NCBI GenBank assembly: GCA_963810555.1
Contig: CAWENX010000006.1
Span: 496,001 to 560,000 of the forward strand
DNA length: 64,000 nt
Origin: G963677325 sp963810555
GTDB lineage: Bacteria; Bacteroidota; Bacteroidia; Bacteroidales; Prolixibacteraceae
Direction: 5' to 3'
Shown here piece after piece: positions 53,280 through 61,885 of this stretch. Position 1 is the first letter of the stretch. Each line of letters starts with the position of its first letter. The translations under genes were made by a program, and so were the position numbers. The notes under the pieces are model-generated. The model ran no database searches. It saw nothing but the letters and a program-made list of their open reading frames with translations, and was not told the origin of the DNA.

Positions 53280-54698
53280 TTGAAATTCACTTTGCTTTTC
53301 ACATCTCTGTTTTTGACCTTCAATCTGTTGGCGCAGGAGAAGATACACATAGCCCCTGAAGTTAATGCATCATTCGGATCGTATGTTGTCTTCAGGAGAG
53401 GATCTGCCGTTCTGGCTTGTATCCAACCAGAACGGGGTTTTCACGATGAAAAACAACACTTATCAGTTATTCCAGTTTGGATATTGAGCGGGGATTAGAG
53501 AAGGATTCATTAAAAAAATGGGGATTTTACTTATGGCACAAACCTGGTTTATGGTTATGCCGGAGCTTCTGATTTTCAGGTGAATCAATACTGGATGGGA
53601 GCGAGGTACAAATGGCTGGTGATGAAAGCGGGAGCACAGCCTGATCCGATACTTTATGCAGGATTATCATCCACCAACGGCAATATGGACTGGTCGAACA
53701 ACGCACGGCCACTTCCCGGAATCGCTTTTTCGACGGATGGTTTTATTCCTTTTTTCTTCTGGAAGAAGTGGTTTTCGGTGAAGGGTTTTTATGCGGAATA
53801 TTTTCTGAACGACAGAAGGTATGTTGAAAATGCCCATCTTCACCATAAATATGCCTGGGCAAGAGCATCATTAAATTCCTGGAAGATCAGTCTCGGACTG
53901 GATCATTGGGTTTACTGGGGAGGGACCTCACCTGATTTGGGCAATCTTCCCGGATTCGATAATTATTTTAGATATATATTTTCTCTGAGGGGGAAGAAAA
54001 CCTCGCTGGCGATTGACAGGGCAAATGCTTCAGGCAGTTCACTTGGATTGTATCTGCTGACGGTTGAAAAGGAGTATCCTGATGTTTCTCTGACTTTCTA
54101 TTATAACCATCCTTTTGAAGACCGCTCCGGACTTGAAATGGCAAATGCTCCCGATGGATTGTGGGGCATTTACCTTCATCGCAAAAAGGGAAAGGCTTTT
54201 CTGCAGGATGTTGTTTACGAATTACAAAATACGACAAATCAAAGCGGTACGTATGACCAGGTGGAAATTGGCAATACAGGGATAAGAACCGGACGCGGCA
54301 ATGACAACTATTTCAACAATTGGGTGTATAAATCGGGGCATGTTTATTACAACCGGATGATGGGGAGCCCGGTTTTTATTCCTGAAATCGATGCAAACGG
54401 TATTTCCACGGGATTCGACAATACCCGTATCTGGCTTAATCATTTGGGCCTCAGCGGATGGATGGGCGAGAGGCTTTCCTGGAAATCGTATCTTACCTTT
54501 ACACGCAGTTTAGGTACGTATGATCCATCAAGGGTTAATCTGCCTGAGCCTCTTGATCAGTTTTCCTTCTTATTCGGGTGCGTTTATTTGTGTAAACGTC
54601 TGCCTTTTGATCTTAATTTTGGCATTGCGGGTGATTACGGACAGCGCTTTGAAACAAGGACAGGAGGGTATGCCGGGATTTCGTGGAGAATAAAGTGA
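53280..54698 (+). CDS. Wzi-like outer-membrane beta-barrel protein (frameshifted near the start)
   Basis: Starts at TTG 53280 with a signal peptide (MKFTLLFTSLFLTFNLLAQE). The first 270 bases contain at least three breaks (near 53400, 53485 and 53545) that join pieces GDLPFWLVSNQNGVF, KNNTYQLFQFGY and NLVYGYAGASDFQVN. From 53580 the frame is intact to 54698, with alternating strands rich in Trp and Tyr (WSNNARPLPGIAFS, KISLGLDHWVYWGGTSPDLG), matching the capsule-assembly Wzi family. It would be an outer-membrane barrel that binds surface polysaccharide. Confidence 0.75.
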
Positions 54699-55930
54699 TA
54701 AATGTGATAAGTCATAAAATAACGGATATTTCAGTTAAGGATTTCACGTATGAGCTTCCGGAAGAGAGGATTGCAAAGTATGCCCTGGCTGAACGGGACA
54801 GGTCAAAATTACTTGTCTGGAAAAACGGAAGCATAAAAGACGATGTCTTTTACAATCTTGCTGAAAATCTTCCTGCCGGTTCGATGCTTGTTTTTAACAA
54901 CACGAAAGTAATCAGGGCAAGATTGATTTTCAGGAAAAAAACAGGGGCCAGGATAGAAGTTTTCTGCCTTGAGCCTACTCAGCCTTCAGATTATTCGCTT
55001 TCCTTCTCTCAGACTGAAAGCTGCCGGTGGAAGTGCATTATCGGGAATTTAAAGAAGTGGAAAGATGAGGTACTGGAACGTAAATTATCGGTAAACGGGG
55101 AGGATATTATTTTAAGGGCGGAGAAAACAGCGCCTTTCAATGATGCCTGGGAAATCCTGTTTTCGTGGGACAATCCTCATTTTACTTTTGCAGAAGTCAT
55201 TGAAACAGCTGGAGATATGCCGATCCCTCCTTATCTTAACAGGGAAGCAGAAGATTCTGACAGTTTGAGTTACCAGACGGTATATTCCAAAATCAAGGGT
55301 TCTGTTGCCGCACCGACGGCAGGACTTCATTTTACTCCGAAGGTTTTCGATTTATTAAAGAAAAAGAACATCCTATGTGAGGAATTGACTTTGCATGTTG
55401 GAGCAGGCACTTTTCAGCCTGTTAAATCGGCGACGATTTCAGGACATAAGATGCATACCGAGCATTTTACAGTCAGCCTTGAATTCCTGAAAAGGCTTTC
55501 GGAATACAAGGGTAAGATCATTGCTGTCGGGACGACATCGGTGAGGACACTGGAAAGCCTCTATTGGATGGGGTGTAAAATAATGGATCATCCTTTGGCG
55601 GAGCGGGATAGCTTACCGGTTGCTCAATGGGAAACCTATTTGGTGGGAGAGAGAAGTTGCAGCCTTCAGAATTCCCTTGGAGCCCTGATGGATTATATGG
55701 TGAGCCATAACCTGCAGGAATTGAATACGTCAACGGAGATCATTATTGTTCCGGGGTATGAATTTAAGATGATTAATGGTATGATTACCAATTTTCATCA
55801 GCCGCAAAGTACTCTGCTGCTTTTGATTGCTGCTTTTTTAGGGGATGAGTGGAAAAGGATTTATAATCACGCTTTGGCAAATGATTACAGGTTTTTGAGT
55901 TACGGGGATTCGAATCTTTATCTGAAATAA
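54683..55930 (+). CDS. Second QueA-family protein, 415 residues
   Basis: A paralogue of QueA. It shares LPEERIAKYALAERDRSKLL, VFNNTKVIRARL, SVAAPTAGLHFTPKVFDLLK and MITNFHQPQSTLLLLIAAFL, but is about 65 residues longer than the queA at 40218, the extra length mostly between residues 105 and 190 (CLEPTQPSDYSLSFSQTE) and near 285-330. It starts at GTG 54683 or GTG 54695, overlapping the Wzi gene. Two QueA copies are usual in Bacteroidota as far as I know. The role of the long form is unknown. Confidence 0.85.
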   Translation: MENKVINVISHKITDISVKDFTYELPEERIAKYALAERDRSKLLVWKNGSIKDDVFYNLAENLPAGSMLVFNNTKVIRARLIFRKKTGARIEVFCLEPTQPSDYSLSFSQTESCRWKCIIGNLKKWKDEVLERKLSVNGEDIILRAEKTAPFNDAWEILFSWDNPHFTFAEVIETAGDMPIPPYLNREAEDSDSLSYQTVYSKIKGSVAAPTAGLHFTPKVFDLLKKKNILCEELTLHVGAGTFQPVKSATISGHKMHTEHFTVSLEFLKRLSEYKGKIIAVGTTSVRTLESLYWMGCKIMDHPLAERDSLPVAQWETYLVGERSCSLQNSLGALMDYMVSHNLQELNTSTEIIIVPGYEFKMINGMITNFHQPQSTLLLLIAAFLGDEWKRIYNHALANDYRFLSYGDSNLYLK

Positions 55931-56287
55931 TGCACCTTAAAATTATCAATGTTTTCTGTTTCTGTGATTCCTTACTTTGTTACCAATGACAGATTGATTG
56001 GAGAAAAGGTACTCAGGGGAAAAAGATTCTTCACTTCGTTCAGAATGACAGTCGGTACGGTATTGGAGGGAGGCTTGAGGGCGGCATGGCCGCCCCCCAA
56101 GCCTCCCTCCCTGATATCAAAATGTCATTTCGAACGAAGTGAGAAATCTCTTGCAATGACCTCAACAGGTGCTTATAAAAAATCTGTCATTGGAAATGGA
56201 GCGAAGCAGAATGATCCCGCACATGCAGGATTTATAATTTGTACATCGTTGTATTTAAAAAACAAGGATTGACTAAATTTTAACCGA
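55931..56287. repeat. MITE/REP-like inverted repeat between queA2 and radical SAM gene
   Basis: Outer arms AGATTCTTCACTTCG... (56024-56050) and ...CGAAGTGAGAAATCT (56123-56149) are reverse complements with few differences. Inside them GGAGGGAGGCTTG (56065-56077) pairs with CAAGCCTCCCTCC (56098-56110), and GGGCGGC pairs with GCCGCCC around an ATG loop. The arm word GTCATTTCGAACGAAGTGAG resembles a repeat seen in many Bacteroidota genomes. The remaining bases show no gene. Confidence 0.65.
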
Positions 56288-57244
56288 TCAGGATTTATTT
56301 CCTTCATACAGCCTTCCCTGCCAGGTGTCTCTTTCGATCAGGTGTTTTTCGACTTTGGCAACGAATTCAAAGTTTTTCAGCCCCCATTTTGGGGCGATCA
56401 CCATTTTATCCGGAGCCGAACTGACAAAGCGTTCAACGATAATAGAAGGATTAAGAAACTCAAGATAATCAACGACAAGATCGACGTATGATTCAACTGT
56501 AAACATTGTAAAGTCTTCAGGAACTTCAGCGAATTCCTTCGCCATTTTGGTCCCGGTATGTATCTGAAGTTGATGCAGTTTTATATTTTCGACCGGCAAT
56601 GAGGAAATCACTCTCGCCTGTTCCATAAAATCCTCATAATTTTCGCCCGGCAGACCAAGGATGAGATGAGCACAGTTGTGGATGCCTCTGCGGGAGGTCT
56701 CTTCCAGTGCCTTAGCGGAATCTTCAAAGCTGTGTCCCCGATTGATACGCTTCAAAGTTTCTTCCTTAACTGATTCAATGCCAAGTTCCAGCATGACATA
56801 GCATTTCTTCGAGAATTCTTCCAGCAAGTCAAGCACTTCATATCCAAGGCAATCGGGACGGGTGGCAATGACAAGTCCTAATACTTTCTCATGCCGGAGC
56901 GCTTCGTCATACAATTGTTTCAGGATCTCGACAGGGGCATAGGTGCCCGTATAGGCCTGAAAATAGGCAAGAAACCGCATGGTGTCATATTTCTTTGAAA
57001 AGAACCGGATACCTTCTTCAAGCTGGATTTTCAGGTCATCCTGAAGATGGCAGTAATCGGGCTGGAAGGTTTTGTTGTTGCAATAGGAACAGCCTCCGTA
57101 ACCTTTCAGGCCGTCGCGGTTCGGGCAGGTGAAGCCTGCATTGAGAGAGATTTTCTGCACACGCCCGTTAAAAAGCTTGCGAAAATGAGTGGAGAAATCG
57201 TTGTAGCGCTTTTCCTTGCTTATTAAGATTTTGCTTTCAGTCAC
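56288..57244 (-). CDS. Radical SAM protein, TIGR01212/YhcC family
   Basis: A 318-residue radical SAM enzyme. The cluster cysteines lie in AGFTCPNRDGLKGYGGCSYC, with the longer first spacing of this subfamily. Further regions are MRFLAYFQAYTGTYAPVEIL, VIATRPDCLGYEVLDLLEE, ELGIESVKEETLKRINRGHS and CAHLILGLPGENYEDFM. The family is widespread and of unknown reaction; it has been linked to tRNA modification in some genomes. Single gene, convergent with queA2. Confidence 0.87.
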   Translation of the reverse strand: MTESKILISKEKRYNDFSTHFRKLFNGRVQKISLNAGFTCPNRDGLKGYGGCSYCNNKTFQPDYCHLQDDLKIQLEEGIRFFSKKYDTMRFLAYFQAYTGTYAPVEILKQLYDEALRHEKVLGLVIATRPDCLGYEVLDLLEEFSKKCYVMLELGIESVKEETLKRINRGHSFEDSAKALEETSRRGIHNCAHLILGLPGENYEDFMEQARVISSLPVENIKLHQLQIHTGTKMAKEFAEVPEDFTMFTVESYVDLVVDYLEFLNPSIIVERFVSSAPDKMVIAPKWGLKNFEFVAKVEKHLIERDTWQGRLYEGNKS

Positions 57245-57385
57245 TTATTCCTGTTATATAACGGCAAATTTAGTCTTTTATTGGGGTGAAGGAAATTAGT
57301 AAAGATCAAAAGTTTTACTTTTGCAATCTAATATAGATGAACGAAGAAGTACAAGGATTGTATTATCGGATTATAAAGCAGCGAA

Positions 57386-58825
57386 ATGAAGAATAAGAGA
57401 ATTGTTGATATCCTGAAGGAAGGTAAGGTCGGTTCAGAGATAACGGTGAAGGGATGGGTCCGCACAAGAAGAAGCAGTAAGAACGTTAATTTTATTGCCC
57501 TGAATGATGGGTCAACGATCAATAATCTGCAGGTAGTTGCTGATGCTGAAGCTTTTGGAGAGGAGATGATAAGGAATATCAACTCCGGCGCTGCAATCGG
57601 TGTTACGGGAAAACTGGTTGAATCGGTTGGTTCAGGGCAGTCAGTAGAATTGAAAGCGGATGTTATTGAAATCATCGGTCCTGCAGATCCTGAGAAATAT
57701 CCTTTACAGCCCAAACGGCATTCGCTGGAGTTTCTTCGGGAGATTGCTCACCTCAGGCCAAGGACAGCCACCTTCAGCGCAGTTTTTCGTATCCGCCATG
57801 CCATGATTTTTGCTATTCATCAGTTCTTTCATGAAAGGGGTTTTTATAATATTCACACACCTATTATCACCAGCTCTGATGCCGAAGGCGCCGGTGAGAT
57901 GTTTCGCGTTACAACACTTCCGCCCAATGAAGTTCATTTAGATGAGGAAGGAAAGCCGGATTTTTCGGAAGATTTTTTTGGGAAATCAACCAATCTGACT
58001 GTTTCAGGACAGCTTGAAGGAGAACTTTTTGCTATGGCTCTTTCGAGGATTTATACCTTCGGGCCAACCTTCAGGGCTGAGAATTCAAACACTTCACGAC
58101 ATCTTGCAGAATTCTGGATGATAGAGCCTGAGGTTGCCTTCTTTGATCTGAATGACAACATGGATCTTGCCGAGGAGTTTTTAAAATATCTTATCCGGTA
58201 TGCTCTTGACAATTGCATGGATGATCTTCTTTTCCTAAGGAATCGTCTGATTGAGGAAGAGAAAAATAAGCCTGCGGATCAGAGGTCGATGGATTTGATT
58301 GAAAAGCTGCGTTTTGTTGCTGACAATGATTTTGTGAGGCTTACCTATACGGAGGCAATAGAGATATTGAAAAATTCAAAACCAAATAAGAAGGGTAAAT
58401 TCCAGTATCCGATCACAGGTTATGGGACTGATCTTCAGAGCGAGCATGAAAGATTTCTTGTAGAGCAGGAGTTTAAAAAGCCTGTTATTCTGACTAATTA
58501 TCCGAAAGAGATCAAAGCTTTTTATATGCGTCTTGATGATAATGGCAAAACAGTATCGGCTATGGATGTTCTCTTTCCGCAAATCGGGGAGATCATTGGG
58601 GGTTCGCAGCGTGAAGAACGGCTCGAAGTTCTTGAAAGAAGAATGGAAGAGATGTCGGTTCCCAAAGAAGAGATGCAGTGGTACCTGGATACCCGCCGTT
58701 TCGGAGGTTGTCCTCATGCAGGATTTGGACTGGGATTCGAACGGCTTATGCTTTTTGTGACCGGGATGGGAAATATCCGGGATGTGATTCCGTTTGCAAG
58801 GACACCCAAAAACTGTGAATTTTGA
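57386..58825 (+). CDS. asnS: Asparaginyl-tRNA synthetase
   Basis: A 479-residue class II synthetase. The N-terminal OB fold (VGSEITVKGWVRTRRSSKNV, then FIALNDGSTINNLQVV) is followed by the catalytic motifs: motif 1 around AMIFAIHQFFHERGFYNIHT, motif 2 TFRAENSNTSRHLAEFWMIE and motif 3 FGLGFERLMLFVTGM. These details match AsnRS rather than AspRS (no GAD insertion). A TACTTTTG -7 box lies at 57316-57323. It is complete and unbroken. Confidence 0.96.
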   Translation: MKNKRIVDILKEGKVGSEITVKGWVRTRRSSKNVNFIALNDGSTINNLQVVADAEAFGEEMIRNINSGAAIGVTGKLVESVGSGQSVELKADVIEIIGPADPEKYPLQPKRHSLEFLREIAHLRPRTATFSAVFRIRHAMIFAIHQFFHERGFYNIHTPIITSSDAEGAGEMFRVTTLPPNEVHLDEEGKPDFSEDFFGKSTNLTVSGQLEGELFAMALSRIYTFGPTFRAENSNTSRHLAEFWMIEPEVAFFDLNDNMDLAEEFLKYLIRYALDNCMDDLLFLRNRLIEEEKNKPADQRSMDLIEKLRFVADNDFVRLTYTEAIEILKNSKPNKKGKFQYPITGYGTDLQSEHERFLVEQEFKKPVILTNYPKEIKAFYMRLDDNGKTVSAMDVLFPQIGEIIGGSQREERLEVLERRMEEMSVPKEEMQWYLDTRRFGGCPHAGFGLGFERLMLFVTGMGNIRDVIPFARTPKNCEF

Positions 58826-58834
58826 TTTGCTAAT

Positions 58835-58972
58835 GTGCTGATGTGGTAATATGTTGATGTGTTAATGTGCTGATTAAAAGTAAATTCAACGTATTTAATC
58901 ACTACCGAATCGGTACATTAACTAATTATCACAACATCACATCATCACATCAACTAATCATCACATCAAATT
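58835..58972. repeat. TGATGTG-word inverted repeat between asnS and rpoN
   Basis: A 35-base stretch of near-repeats (GCTGATGTGGTAATATG, GTTGATGTGTTAATGTG) is mirrored 60 bases on by CACATCATCACATCAAC and related words. The RNA would fold into a long imperfect hairpin. It is probably a terminator of asnS. Confidence 0.55.
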
Positions 58973-59015
58973 CATATTTTTGTTACCTTTCGGACTGAAA
59001 TTGGCAGGGAATCAT

Positions 59016-60476
59016 ATGCAGAAATTAAGTCTCCAACAGAAATTGCTTCAGAAGCTTTCGCCACAGCAGATACAGGTTATCAAGCTGTTGGAACTTCCTA
59101 CTATGCAGCTTGAGCAGAGGATAAAGAAGGAACTTGAGGAAAATCCTGTTCTGGAGATCGACAGTGAAAATTTTGAATCGACAGATGAGGAATTTTCCGA
59201 CAATGATCTTAAGTCAAGTGAGGATCGTGACAACGAAGAGTTTTCGGTTTCTGATTATCTGAATGAGGAGGATTATCCTTCTTTTCGTTACAGTACCCAA
59301 AACAATTCAAAAGGAAGCAAAGTGAGCGAGATTCCTTTTTCGGAGAGCACCTCATTTAACGAATATTTGCTGGATCAGATCAGCACTGTTTTCCTGAGTG
59401 CACATGAACGAATTCTGGCAGAACATATTATCGGGAGCATTGATGAGGACGGGTATGTGAGACGGGAATTGGATTCGATGGTCGATGACCTTGCATTTTC
59501 ACAAAATATCAAAACAAATGAAGCGGAACTGATCCAGGTATTAAGAGTTGTACAGGAGCTTGATCCTCCCGGAGTGGGTGCAAGAAATCTCCGTGAATGT
59601 TTAAGACTTCAGATTTTGAGGAAAAACGATAAAAATAAAGCTGTAGAACTTGCAGGACAAATTCTCAGGGATGCTTTTGATGAATTTACCCGTAAGCATT
59701 ATGACAAGATACAGCGAAAATTCGGAGTTGATGAAGATACTCTTAAAGATGCTATTGAAGAAATACTGAAGTTAAATCCTAAACCGGGAAGTTCATTAAG
59801 CGACAATATTAACCGTGCAAATCAGACTATTATCCCTGATTTTATACTTGAAATTGTAGATGATGAATTTCAGCTTAGTTTAAACCAGAAAAATGCGCCG
59901 GAGCTGAATATCAGTCCTTACTATAGCAATATGCTCAGATCTTACCATGAAAATCGCAGCGGTTTGTCCCGTGACAATAAAGATGCTGTGCTGTTCGTAA
60001 AACAAAAGATTGATTCTGCCAAATGGTTTATAGATGCCATAAAACAACGGCAGGCTACCCTGATGATGGTAATGACTGAAATACTGATGTATCAGAAGGC
60101 ATTTTTCATGGAGGGGGATGAAACAAAAATCCGGCCGATGATCCTCAAGGACATTTCTGACCGTACCGGCCTGGATATTTCTACTATTTCGCGGGTATCA
60201 AACAGTAAATATATACAGACCCATTTTGGTATTTATCCTTTGAAATTTTTCTTTTCCGAATCGATGCAGAAAGATACCGGTGAAGAAGTTTCCACCCGTG
60301 AAATAAAATCCATTCTCCAGGAGTGCATTAACAAAGAGGATAAGCACAAACCTCTTACGGATGATGACCTGACACAGATACTAAAGGAAAAATCCTACCC
60401 AATTGCAAGAAGAACAGTTGCAAAATACAGGGAACAATTGAGTATTCCGGTTGCGAGAATGCGTAAAGAGTTATGA
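59016..60476 (+). CDS. rpoN: RNA polymerase sigma-54 factor RpoN
   Basis: A 486-residue sigma factor from ATG 59016 (MQKLSLQQKLLQKLSPQQIQ), the usual family start; a TTG at 58980 would add 12 residues. Region I is glutamine- and leucine-rich, followed by an acidic region II (residues 45-90). The core-binding region shows LDPPGVGARNLRECLRLQ, and the RpoN box reads RRTVAKYREQLSI near the C-terminus. It directs transcription from -24/-12 promoters with enhancer proteins. No such activator gene is in the window. Confidence 0.95.
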   Translation: MQKLSLQQKLLQKLSPQQIQVIKLLELPTMQLEQRIKKELEENPVLEIDSENFESTDEEFSDNDLKSSEDRDNEEFSVSDYLNEEDYPSFRYSTQNNSKGSKVSEIPFSESTSFNEYLLDQISTVFLSAHERILAEHIIGSIDEDGYVRRELDSMVDDLAFSQNIKTNEAELIQVLRVVQELDPPGVGARNLRECLRLQILRKNDKNKAVELAGQILRDAFDEFTRKHYDKIQRKFGVDEDTLKDAIEEILKLNPKPGSSLSDNINRANQTIIPDFILEIVDDEFQLSLNQKNAPELNISPYYSNMLRSYHENRSGLSRDNKDAVLFVKQKIDSAKWFIDAIKQRQATLMMVMTEILMYQKAFFMEGDETKIRPMILKDISDRTGLDISTISRVSNSKYIQTHFGIYPLKFFFSESMQKDTGEEVSTREIKSILQECINKEDKHKPLTDDDLTQILKEKSYPIARRTVAKYREQLSIPVARMRKEL

Positions 60477-60494
60477 GTTATGCGTAACGAAAAG

Positions 60495-60545
60495 TGAACA
60501 TTAAACATTGAACATTAAACATTGAACATTGAACATTTAACATTG
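60495..60545 (+). repeat. AACATTG/AACATTAA short tandem repeat
   Basis: About seven copies of a 7-8-base word (AACATTG, AACATTAA, AACATTTA) follow rpoN. They lie just before, or run into, the next gene and make its start codon uncertain. Confidence 0.55.
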
Positions 60546-61655
60546 TTCTTTTATTCCCTTTTAGCGGTAATGCAGATTTATTCCGCGGAGGGCTTAATGT
60601 CAGACAAAGAAAAGGGTTTACCGGAACCCGTAATTAATATCGGAGTATTAATTCAAAGCAGTCAAACCCAGGCTGCCAGCGAGGGAGCAGAACTTGCAAT
60701 AAGAAATATTAATGAACGAACAGGTGATAAGGGCCGAAAGTTCCGAATTGTTGTGAGTTCTATGGAAGGACCATGGGGAACAGGTTCGAAAAAAGCAGAG
60801 AGCATGGTATTTGATGATAATGTATTTGCAATTATCGGATCTCATGATGGACGAAATGCCCATCTTGTTGAACAGGTCGTTGCTAAAACCCATATATGTT
60901 ATGTATCCGCCAAGGCGAGTGATCCGACTCTTTCGCAGGCTTTTGTTCCCTGGTTTTTCAGTTGTGTACCCAATGATCTTCAGCAAGCTGCTTCATTGAA
61001 AGAAGAAATATATTACAGAAGAAATTTTAAAAAAGTAGTTGTTCTTTCTGATAACAGTTATGATAGCAATCAGGCCGTTAAGAGCTTTCTGAAAATGGTT
61101 AAAGAAGAGGGATTAACAGACCCGGTACGATACTCAATAGAAAATTCAGAAAAAGCTATCAAGGAAATCCTGAATAAGCTAAGAAAAAAGGATAAAACTG
61201 AATGTATTGTACTTTTTGGGAATTCTGATTTTGCAAGGAAAACTATTGGTTTATTGTCATTTCAAAAAATGGATTTACCAATTTATTGTTCATTATTCAC
61301 CTTAAATGATAAAGTGCTGACTGATTTGAAGTCGTTACAAAGTGAAAAACTTGTCCTGGTTTCTTCCGGATTTTTTCTGAGTATTAAAGGGAGAGTATTT
61401 AAAGAAGATTTTAAAAAAGTCTACGGAACGGAACCTGATGAAGAAGCCGCTTATGCATATGATGCAGCCGGTTTAATTGCAAAAGCTATCGAAAATGCTA
61501 ACTATGATCCTGAAGAATTAAAGGATGAACTGGTAAAAATTCATTATGAAGGAGTGACGGGATCAATTCGATTTGATGACAGAGGCAACCGGATTGGATT
61601 GGCAGGACTGGTGGAAATAAAAGCTGGGAAACCTGTTACAGTTGGAACACGATAA
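60543..61655 (+). CDS. Type I periplasmic binding protein (Leu/Ile/Val-binding-like)
   Basis: About 370 residues. A hydrophobic N-terminus (FFYSLLAVMQIYSAEG) leads to a Peripla_BP_6 fold: INIGVLIQSSQTQAASEGAE, AIIGSHDGRNAHLVEQVVA, WFFSCVPNDLQQAASL, YAYDAAGLIAKAIENANYDP and GSIRFDDRGNRIG. This family binds amino acids or small amides, often in sensing rather than ABC transport when alone, and no permease genes are near. Start is uncertain: TTG 60543 used here, ATG 60570 or TTG 60522 possible because of the repeat upstream. Confidence 0.75.
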   Translation: MFFYSLLAVMQIYSAEGLMSDKEKGLPEPVINIGVLIQSSQTQAASEGAELAIRNINERTGDKGRKFRIVVSSMEGPWGTGSKKAESMVFDDNVFAIIGSHDGRNAHLVEQVVAKTHICYVSAKASDPTLSQAFVPWFFSCVPNDLQQAASLKEEIYYRRNFKKVVVLSDNSYDSNQAVKSFLKMVKEEGLTDPVRYSIENSEKAIKEILNKLRKKDKTECIVLFGNSDFARKTIGLLSFQKMDLPIYCSLFTLNDKVLTDLKSLQSEKLVLVSSGFFLSIKGRVFKEDFKKVYGTEPDEEAAYAYDAAGLIAKAIENANYDPEELKDELVKIHYEGVTGSIRFDDRGNRIGLAGLVEIKAGKPVTVGTR

Positions 61656-61885
61656 CAGAAGAGTGAACGATGAAAAGTCACCAGTAATTAACTTTAATAT
61701 AGCAACATAGAATTTAATAATGGATTGATAAATAAGAGTTCTTTATTTTGGAGTCGGATTGTAAATTTTTATTAAATTGTGTCATCAAATCAAGTATCAT
61801 TATTTGATTTCGGAAAACCAATTTAAGATTGTCAAAGGATAAATCTTACTATTGCCTTGCCTGTTGCCTTTAACCCTTTTTGAGA

